DNA of 11,358 nucleotides from JALRBM01 sp964477195. Lineage in GTDB: Bacteria > Patescibacteriota > Saccharimonadia > Saccharimonadales > Saccharimonadaceae. The position numbers and the translations under genes were made by a program. The notes under the pieces were generated by a model. It was given only the letters and a program-made list of their open reading frames with translations. It ran no database searches and had not been told where the DNA came from. Positions within the stretch are counted from its first letter, which is position 1; each line of letters begins with the position of its first letter. Shown here in pieces: positions 6,346 through 11,358 of this stretch. The stretch is from assembly GCA_964477195.1 (NCBI GenBank), contig CAYZCX010000026.1, positions 1 to 11,358 of the forward strand, read 5' to 3'.

Positions 6346-7403
6346 TCGACTACCTAGAAAAGCTCACAAGCTTCCATTCCGTGACAGATGACCAGATACG
6401 CGTGCGAGCCTTACTCGACTATGTCAGTGTGCATCTGCAAGCGTACGGACTTAGTGTCGAAATCCTGACGTACGAGGGAGTTCACGATCTTTATGCGTCG
6501 ACGACCAGCAAAAAACATAGTCGAATACTCCTCCAGGGTCACGCCGATATCGTGCCAGGTAACCAACCTTTTCACCAAGACAACTTGGCGTGTTACGGTC
6601 GAGGCACCTTCGATATGTTATTCGGTATTGCGGCATTTATGCGACTCGTCGATGAAATAGATGTCTCGTCCTCGGACATTGCGATAATGCTGAGCGGCGA
6701 CGAAGAAAAAGGCGGTTTTCATGGGGTAAATCGTATGCTCAGCGATGGATATACTTCGGACATTTGTCTACTTCCTGACGCCGGCGAGGGGTTTGGATCA
6801 CTCAATATCGCCGCCAAGGGTGTCTACAGTCTCTTGATCGAAATTCATGGCAAGACTCATCATGCCTCACGTCCATGGGAGGGCGATGGGGCAGGAGTAA
6901 AGCTGCTGCACTTTCTGTACAAGCTCGAGGCACTGTTCGACAGTTCAAGTCGTGATAATTCGACGATGACCATTTCAAAATTACAGGCGGGTGTCGCCAT
7001 GAATCAAGGCCCCGCAGCAGCAATAGCCGGGGTCGACATTAGATACAAAAACAAAACGGATCTTGCTCGCATCAAGAAAGGAATGCAAATACTTCTTAAA
7101 GAGCACGATGGAAAGATAATCGAAACTACTAACGGCAGCGATTATCAGCTTCCGTTAGATAATCCGCTTGTTCAGCAATTTCTTAAAATATATCAAAGTC
7201 ACCTCGATCAGCCAATTCGCTACACAAAAGCGCACGGATCGTCTGATGCTCGTTTCTTCAGCGAAAAGGACATTCCTGTCATCATGTTTCGCCCTGATGG
7301 CGGCGGAGCTCATGGGGATCATGAATGGATCTCACGTGATAGTTTAGAAAAATTTTACCAGGTTTTAAAGGAGTATGTTACCTTGGTCGCAACTGAGGTA
7401 TAA
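6342..7403 (+). CDS. M20-family metallopeptidase/deacylase (ArgE/DapE-like)
   Basis: A 353-residue zinc-dependent amidohydrolase that would cleave a peptide or N-acyl-amino-acid bond in the cytoplasm. The metal ligands are visible: GHADIVPG (66-73, His67), GRGTFDMLFG (87-95, bridging Asp91), the catalytic SGDEEKGG (118-125, Glu121-Glu122), LLPDAGE (143-149, Asp146) and AHGDHEWIS (323-331, His324). The dimerisation-domain histidine lies in GKTHHASRPWEGDGA (170-184). The usual DMKG after the bridging Asp is DMLFG here. AGGGGAG (6327-6333) precedes the ATG, which overlaps the previous stop. The substrate is unknown. Its partner may be an amide-forming ligase, and trpS follows, so a Trp-containing or aromatic peptide is conceivable but unproven. 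Confidence 0.92.
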   Translation: MIDYLEKLTSFHSVTDDQIRVRALLDYVSVHLQAYGLSVEILTYEGVHDLYASTTSKKHSRILLQGHADIVPGNQPFHQDNLACYGRGTFDMLFGIAAFMRLVDEIDVSSSDIAIMLSGDEEKGGFHGVNRMLSDGYTSDICLLPDAGEGFGSLNIAAKGVYSLLIEIHGKTHHASRPWEGDGAGVKLLHFLYKLEALFDSSSRDNSTMTISKLQAGVAMNQGPAAAIAGVDIRYKNKTDLARIKKGMQILLKEHDGKIIETTNGSDYQLPLDNPLVQQFLKIYQSHLDQPIRYTKAHGSSDARFFSEKDIPVIMFRPDGGGAHGDHEWISRDSLEKFYQVLKEYVTLVATEV

Positions 7404-7404
7404 T
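7399..7404 (+). promoter_or_regulatory. Possible internal -10 box before trpS
   Basis: A perfect TATAAT is formed by the last Val codon and TAA stop of the M20 gene plus the next base, 10 bases before the trpS ATG at 7415. No TG extension or clear -35 is seen. It could give trpS basal expression independent of the attenuator. Confidence 0.4.
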
Positions 7405-7414
7405 AGGAGAAGCT

Positions 7415-8458
7415 ATGACAAAATCAACAATTCTTACCGGCCTTCGCGCCAACAACGACCTGACGATCGGCAATTATTTTGGCGCCATGCTTCCGATGAT
7501 TGATATGGCAAAACAAAAATCTGATGATTATCAAATAAATATGTTTATTCCGGATTTACATAGTTTTACGACACCCATTAATCACGACGAATTGTATGAG
7601 CAAATTATCCATAACGCTCGTCTTTTCGCTGCCGCTGGGTTACCGCTTAATAACAACAATATTCATTTGTATCGACAAAGTCACATCTCGGCTCATAGCG
7701 AGCTGACATGGATTCTCGATTGTTTCACGGGCTTTGGTGAGATGAGTCGTATGACACAATTCAAGGACAAATCAGCATCGCTTGGCGATGACCGAGTCAG
7801 CCTCGGCCTCTTCAACTATCCTGTACTCATGGCTGCGGACATCCTCTTGTACAACGCCGAATATGTGCCCGTAGGAGATGACCAAACCCAACACCTCGAA
7901 TTTGCACGCGATATAGCCGAACGTATAAATAGCCGATTTGGCAAAATCTTTGTCGTGCCAAAACCGGTCAAAGCACAACACGAGTTCTTTGGAAAAGACC
8001 AAGGCCTCCGGATCAAAGACCTCCAAGATCCGAGTAAAAAGATGAGTAAAAGCGACGAAAGCGGGAAGGGCGTCATATTTCTTGGCGACGAGCCAGCAAT
8101 AGCGGCAAGGAAAGTCATGAGTGCGACAACCGACGATAAGGCTGAAATTCGCTACGACAAAACTAGCCAACCAGGAATCAGTAACTTGTTAGAGATATTA
8201 GCATTGCTCCGCGGCGTTCCTCGCGATCATGTTGTTGCTGAATTTGAAGGACAAACACGGTATGGTGATTTCAAAAAAGTCGTTGCTGGTGAAGTCGAGG
8301 CATTCCTCACGTCATTCCAGAAGCGACTGGCGGATTCGAACGATTACCTCATCCAGGCTAAGCTAGAGGAGTCCGAACGTGTCGTAGGCGCTATCGCCGA
8401 CGAAACACTATTACGAGTTCAACAGGCGGTGGGCCTTCGACCGAAGGATACTCGATGA
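7415..8458 (+). CDS. trpS: Tryptophanyl-tRNA synthetase
   Basis: A class I aminoacyl-tRNA synthetase charging tRNA-Trp. The 347 residues match the bacterial enzyme length and carry LTIGNYFGA (16-24, the HIGH-equivalent TIGN as in E. coli), DLHSFTTP (47-54), GEMSRMTQFKDKSA (108-121), GLFNYPVLMAADILLYNAEY (131-150), VGDDQTQHLEFARDIAERIN (153-172) and the KMSKS loop (209-213). The segment just before TIGN reads TGLRANNDL, differing from the common PTG or PSG form. AGGAGA (7405-7410) precedes the ATG. The gene follows the M20 peptidase by 11 bases, and its TGA overlaps the next ATG. Lying downstream of a leader ORF with a Trp codon, it is the best clue to what the attenuator senses. Confidence 0.96.
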   Translation: MTKSTILTGLRANNDLTIGNYFGAMLPMIDMAKQKSDDYQINMFIPDLHSFTTPINHDELYEQIIHNARLFAAAGLPLNNNNIHLYRQSHISAHSELTWILDCFTGFGEMSRMTQFKDKSASLGDDRVSLGLFNYPVLMAADILLYNAEYVPVGDDQTQHLEFARDIAERINSRFGKIFVVPKPVKAQHEFFGKDQGLRIKDLQDPSKKMSKSDESGKGVIFLGDEPAIAARKVMSATTDDKAEIRYDKTSQPGISNLLEILALLRGVPRDHVVAEFEGQTRYGDFKKVVAGEVEAFLTSFQKRLADSNDYLIQAKLEESERVVGAIADETLLRVQQAVGLRPKDTR

Positions 8459-9618
8459 AAATTACCACTAACGATGCCCTTGCTATTTTGCAAATGTATC
8501 ATCAAGCGGATGATGCCGCACGTTCTCGCATGATTGATCAACTTCGGGTCACACATCCGACCGAGCATACCACCATGGCAACCTTTCGTTTTGCAAAACA
8601 GCCCTATTATCTCCTTATCGATACGACCGCCGAGGATGATACGAACTACCTTATGTCGTATATTCACGAGAATAAGTCCGATATAACGGGTGAATTTGTT
8701 GCGAGTCCGCGGGAGGAGTTAATCACTACCTATGCTTTGCCGTACAAAGGCAAAGAGGCATACCTCTACAAAATCGCATCTACCAAAAAACGCCTCGATG
8801 CGTATCTCAGTGAGACATATCCAGATATCTCTCGAAGCACTTGGCAGAAGTATATAAAGGAAGGCTATATAAGTGTCGAGGGTACTATCGAAACTTCTCC
8901 CAAGAGCGACGTGAGTAGCGCGGCCTCAGTGGTTGTCGCGATTCCCGAAGCCACCGACCACGAATCCGATACGCTTCCCATTATATATCTCGACGAGAGC
9001 GTCATTGTCATCAATAAACCTATCGGCACACTTTCCCATTCAAAAGGCGCGCTTAATGATGAATTCACTGTCGCCGATTTCTTTCGTCGATATACGACAT
9101 ACAACATTGATACAAATCGTCCCGGTATCGTCCATCGTCTCGACCGTGATACCAGTGGCGTGATGATCGGCGCTCGTACTCCCGAAGTAGCGAGCCTACT
9201 GCAAAAACAATTCGCTGATCGCAAAACGAAGAAAACGTACACAGCTATCCTTAGCGGTATCCTTAAGGAAAAAGAGGCGCTTATCGACCTTCCGATTGGA
9301 CGAAACCCATCCATGCCGAGTACGTTTCGCGTTGATGCCAAGGGCAAGTCTGCTGTGACTAAATATGCTGTAATAGCAGAAGATGCCGGGAAAAGTCTCG
9401 TTGAGCTCTCGCCGCTCACTGGTCGAACCCACCAGCTGCGCGTTCATATGGCCTATCTTCATGCTCCAATCTATGGTGATCGTGTCTACGGTAAGGCAGC
9501 CGATCGCCTCTATCTTCATGCACACAAGCTTGAAATCACCATTCCCGAAGGACAACGTAAGGTATTTTCAGCTCCAGTTCCTGTTGAATTTACCCGTATT
9601 TTCCCTGAGAACCTATGA
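8455..9618 (+). CDS. RluA-family pseudouridine synthase with N-terminal extension
   Basis: This enzyme should isomerise uridine to pseudouridine in rRNA or tRNA. Within 387 residues there is an S4-like RNA-binding domain (about 110-162, KKRLDAYLSETYPDISRSTW onward), the link IIYLDESVIVINKPIG (176-191) and the catalytic motif GIVHRLDRDTSGVMIGA (224-240) with Asp230. LSPLTGRTHQLRVHMAYL (318-335) and the terminal LYLHAHKLEI follow. About 105 residues precede the S4 domain, whereas RluC/RluD proteins normally begin almost at S4. The start is well supported: ATGA overlap with trpS and GAAGGA at 8443-8448. The extension (YYLLIDTTAEDDTNYLMSYI near 51-70) is not recognised. The substrate position cannot be told. 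Confidence 0.93.
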   Translation: MKITTNDALAILQMYHQADDAARSRMIDQLRVTHPTEHTTMATFRFAKQPYYLLIDTTAEDDTNYLMSYIHENKSDITGEFVASPREELITTYALPYKGKEAYLYKIASTKKRLDAYLSETYPDISRSTWQKYIKEGYISVEGTIETSPKSDVSSAASVVVAIPEATDHESDTLPIIYLDESVIVINKPIGTLSHSKGALNDEFTVADFFRRYTTYNIDTNRPGIVHRLDRDTSGVMIGARTPEVASLLQKQFADRKTKKTYTAILSGILKEKEALIDLPIGRNPSMPSTFRVDAKGKSAVTKYAVIAEDAGKSLVELSPLTGRTHQLRVHMAYLHAPIYGDRVYGKAADRLYLHAHKLEITIPEGQRKVFSAPVPVEFTRIFPENL

Positions 9619-10442
9619 AACAGCTCCTCCTCCATCCCACGACCGAATTCCTTGTAGCGTCGCTGCGACGAGATATGCCGCAATCGTTGCTACTGACCGG
9701 AGAGAAGGGCGTGGGCCTACTTACTTTTGCGCGTCACTTACAACCTGATACATCGACAATTGTGTTACAGCCAAAAAATGCCAAAGGGGAGCTTGATCAA
9801 GCAATAGGCACTATTAGCGTGGAGGCAATTCGACAACTCTACGAACAGTCTCGAACAAAAACAACCAACCCTCGAATCATTATCATCGATGATGCCGATA
9901 GAATGAGCAGGGGAGCGCAAAGTGCATTTCTAAAGCTGCTCGAGGAACCGCCAACTTCGACATTCTTCATCCTTACGTCGCATACCGAGGGGGGCTTGCT
10001 TCCGACCATTCGCTCACGTGTTCAACATCTTTATATTCAATCTGTAACGACCGAGCAGTCGCGTTCATTTATCGCAGACCAGAAGGTAGACGACCCTACC
10101 AAGCAGACGCAATTACTCTTTTTGGCAGAGGGTCTCCCGGCTGAACTCTTCCGGCTCATACATGATTCTGAGTATTTTGCGACTCGTGCTGCTATTATTT
10201 CCGATGCTCGTCAACTTATTACCGCCAGTCCTTATCAAAAGTTACGTACCGTTCACAAATACCGACAAGATAGGGAGGGGGCTGTTCGCCTCATCGATAG
10301 CGCAATAACTATCTTAAAATATAGCCTCCGATCAAAACCGCAGTACGCTCCGGTAACACAATTGAATCTCTTACTCGAAGCAAGGGAAAAGATAGTCAAC
10401 AACCAGAACGTCTCGCTACAACTTTCTCATGCTGTGGTATAA
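9615..10442 (+). CDS. holB: DNA polymerase III delta' subunit (clamp-loader AAA+ protein)
   Basis: Delta' is the stator subunit of the clamp loader, which places the beta sliding clamp on DNA. The 275 residues have SLLLTGEKGVGLLTFA (24-39) in the Walker A place, without the GK[ST] needed for ATP binding, as is common in delta'. A clear Walker B IIIIDDADRM (88-97) follows, then SAFLKLLEEPP (103-113), a sensor strand FFILTSH (117-123) and LLPTIRSRVQHLYI (128-141), the place of the SRC motif. No zinc-binding cysteines are present, unlike E. coli delta' and DnaX. It is shorter than the roughly 330 residues usual in proteobacteria. ATG overlaps the rluD-like stop (ATGA). The last codons contain the promoter of the next gene. 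A DnaX reading is less likely because of the dead Walker A. Confidence 0.88.
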   Translation: MKQLLLHPTTEFLVASLRRDMPQSLLLTGEKGVGLLTFARHLQPDTSTIVLQPKNAKGELDQAIGTISVEAIRQLYEQSRTKTTNPRIIIIDDADRMSRGAQSAFLKLLEEPPTSTFFILTSHTEGGLLPTIRSRVQHLYIQSVTTEQSRSFIADQKVDDPTKQTQLLFLAEGLPAELFRLIHDSEYFATRAAIISDARQLITASPYQKLRTVHKYRQDREGAVRLIDSAITILKYSLRSKPQYAPVTQLNLLLEAREKIVNNQNVSLQLSHAVV

Positions 10443-10443
10443 T
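10435..10443 (+). promoter_or_regulatory. Extended -10 promoter of the TPR gene, overlapping a stop codon
   Basis: TGGTATAAT is a perfect -10 hexamer with the TG extension, formed by the last codons and TAA stop of holB. The start point should fall near 10450, about 2 bases before the ATG at 10452. The -35 region is poor, which suits an extended -10. No Shine-Dalgarno fits between, so the mRNA is probably leaderless. Confidence 0.65.
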
Positions 10444-10451
10444 AAACACAT

Positions 10452-11105
10452 ATGTTAGGCGTTATTTTCATCGCAATTCTTGGTGCTTGGGCTATCTGGA
10501 AACCCCAGACTATCACGGAAGTCGCGACCGATCTCCCTCAAAAGATTTCAGAAAAACTCGATCGTTTATGGGACGTGGCTCAAGAATCACTTCGAGACAA
10601 AAAATACCTTCGCGCAGAGAAGGCGCTTCTCACCATTCTTCGTATTGACGAGCGCAATGCGACAGCTTACAACCGACTTGGGATTTTATACGCCAAGCAA
10701 CAAGCCTTCAAGGATGCGATTGAGTGTTTTGAAATCGCGCAAAGCCTCGCTCCAAGCGCCAGTAGCCTTCACAATGTCGGCTTGATCTATTACGAGACAG
10801 AGAAGTATGAAAAAGCCGGACTCGCTTTTGAACAAGCACTCGCTATGGAAAATGATCTCGCCGCACGTCATATTGCTTACGCAAAAGTCCAGGAAAAACT
10901 CGGCCGATTTAAGCGAATGATCGAATCGCTCGAACATGCCGTAGAATTGGAGCCAACTCCTCAAACCCTCTCTATTTTAGCCGACGCATATGATCGTAAT
11001 GGCCAAAAAGATTTGGCTGCAGAGCTTCGAGATAAAGCCGCCAAAATGATCATTCCCGAAGGTCAGTCCAAACAGATTCGCCAAGCTCGTCGCGTTGTCA
11101 TGTAG
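10452..11105 (+). CDS. Membrane-anchored tetratricopeptide repeat protein
   Basis: A 217-residue protein. Residues 2-16 (LGVIFIAILGAWAIW) form one hydrophobic segment, probably an N-terminal anchor. There is no positive charge before it and Lys17 follows, suggesting the rest faces the cytoplasm. The remainder is helical TPR-like: repeats at about 38-71, 72-105 (AYNRLGILYAKQQAFKDAIE), 106-138 (SLHNVGLIYYETEKYEKAGL), 139-171 and 172-200 (LADAYDRNGQKDLAAE). TPRs bind partner proteins; the partner is unknown. The start has no Shine-Dalgarno and lies just after an extended -10 box. The gene converges on minus-strand tRNA genes and ends before a shared terminator. Confidence 0.88.
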   Translation: MLGVIFIAILGAWAIWKPQTITEVATDLPQKISEKLDRLWDVAQESLRDKKYLRAEKALLTILRIDERNATAYNRLGILYAKQQAFKDAIECFEIAQSLAPSASSLHNVGLIYYETEKYEKAGLAFEQALAMENDLAARHIAYAKVQEKLGRFKRMIESLEHAVELEPTPQTLSILADAYDRNGQKDLAAELRDKAAKMIIPEGQSKQIRQARRVVM

Positions 11106-11136
11106 CTAGCATGTACGACAGTAATATATTCGATTG

Positions 11137-11176
11137 CAATTAAAAACACCGTCCAGCCGAACGGTGCTTTTAATTG
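11137..11176. terminator. Bidirectional terminator between the TPR gene and the tRNA genes
   Basis: CACCGT (11147-11152) pairs with ACGGTG (11161-11166) around an 8-base loop. After one A-C mismatch the stem continues with AATTAAAA (11138-11145) against TTTTAATT (11168-11175) and a closing C-G pair. A-rich and T-rich flanks make it work in both directions: for the TPR gene on the + strand and the tRNAs on the - strand. It overlaps the last two bases of the tRNA-Tyr CCA end. Confidence 0.8.
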
Positions 11177-11260
11177 GTACTGGGGGTAGGATTCGAACCT
11201 ACGAAGGCGAATGCCGACAGATTTACAGTCTGTTGTGTTTGACCGCTCCACAACCCCAGC
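11175..11260 (-). tRNA. tRNA-Tyr (anticodon GTA)
   Basis: Read on the minus strand, GCTGGGG begins the acceptor stem, followed by TT, a D arm with GAGCGGTCAAA, and the anticodon stem ACAGA/TCTGT around CTGTAAA. The anticodon GTA lies at 11224-11226. A long variable arm (GGC/GCC stem) marks a class II tRNA, as expected for bacterial Tyr, and the T arm is GTAGG-TTCGAAT-CCTAC. The 3' end is CCCCAGT, discriminator A, and an encoded CCA. The first acceptor pair is G1-U72 instead of the usual G1-C72. It is the downstream partner of tRNA-Thr, an order also seen in E. coli thrU-tyrU. Confidence 0.95.
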
Positions 11261-11304
11261 GTGCATTTCCATAACAAAACAACGACTGTTCATTGTCTTG
11301 ACCA

Positions 11305-11358
11305 TGGAGCCGCCTTTCGGACTCGAACCGAAGACCTGCTGTTTACAAAACAGCTGCT
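11305..11358 (-). tRNA. tRNA-Thr (anticodon TGT), 5' part cut by window edge
   Basis: Minus-strand anticodon stem GCTGT/ACAGC encloses the loop TTTGTAA, giving anticodon TGT (11345-11347). A 5-base variable loop AGGTC and the T arm TTCGG-TTCGAGT-CCGAA follow. The acceptor 3' strand is AGGCGGC, with discriminator T and encoded CCA (11305-11307). The acceptor 5' strand and most of the D arm lie beyond the window. A 44-base spacer separates it from tRNA-Tyr, so the two are probably cut from one transcript. Confidence 0.92.

Noticed and set aside
7430..7490. TIGN instead of HIGH in TrpRS as a possible active-site loss
   Set aside because: E. coli TrpRS also has TIGN, so this is normal for the family.
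8865..9419. 184-residue minus-strand ORF opposite the pseudouridine synthase
   Set aside because: It mirrors a conserved coding region including the catalytic motif; no support of its own.
11063..11305. 80-residue minus-strand ORF containing AGVVERSNTTDCKSV
   Set aside because: It is a translation of the tRNA-Tyr gene, a well-known type of spurious ORF.
1..11358. Alternative code with UGA as glycine (Gracilibacteria/Absconditabacteria)
   Set aside because: No gene here needs UGA read through, and several genes end at TGA in tight ATGA overlaps with the next gene.

Overview
The window reads as a chromosomal segment of a small-genome bacterium, most likely a member of the Patescibacteria/CPR and plausibly Candidatus Saccharibacteria. 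This assignment is inference. It rests on compact proteins, short gaps or 1-4 base overlaps between genes, rplM-rpsI joined directly to the alpha operon, a cysteine-free uS4, and near-leaderless promoters. UGA acts as a stop codon here: four genes end or overlap at TGA or ATGA junctions. That argues against the UGA-glycine code of Gracilibacteria and Absconditabacteria.

Positions 1-3238 are a ribosomal/RNA polymerase operon: the tail of rpsM, then rpsK, rpsD, rpoA, rplQ, rplM and rpsI, all on the + strand, closed by a strong hairpin at 3256-3288. Next come two single genes with their own -10 elements: an RsmB/NOP2-type RNA m5C methyltransferase (3307-4281) and an alpha/beta hydrolase (4289-5116).

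The most interesting part is 5089-8458. An extended -10 promoter drives a 24-codon ORF (5127-5201) holding a Tyr-Trp codon pair and a Gly-Gly GGCGGT. That GGCGGT can pair with the 5' arm of an intrinsic terminator at 5221-5251, giving two mutually exclusive hairpins, as in ribosome-mediated attenuation. Downstream are an unrecognised protein with faint ATP-grasp-like features, an M20 metallopeptidase, and trpS. A Trp codon in the leader and trpS in the operon suggest a tryptophan (or tyrosine) responsive attenuator controlling an amino-acid/peptide module. An RluA-family pseudouridine synthase with an unusual N-terminal extension and a DNA polymerase III delta' subunit follow through ATGA overlaps.

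The right end holds a membrane-anchored TPR protein (10452-11105) with its own extended -10 promoter. It converges on two minus-strand tRNA genes, Thr(TGT), cut by the window edge, and Tyr(GTA). A bidirectional terminator hairpin at 11137-11176 separates them and overlaps the CCA end of tRNA-Tyr. No mobile elements, CRISPR arrays or long repeats were seen. No stretch over 300 bases lacks a gene; the longest gap is the 155-base attenuator region.
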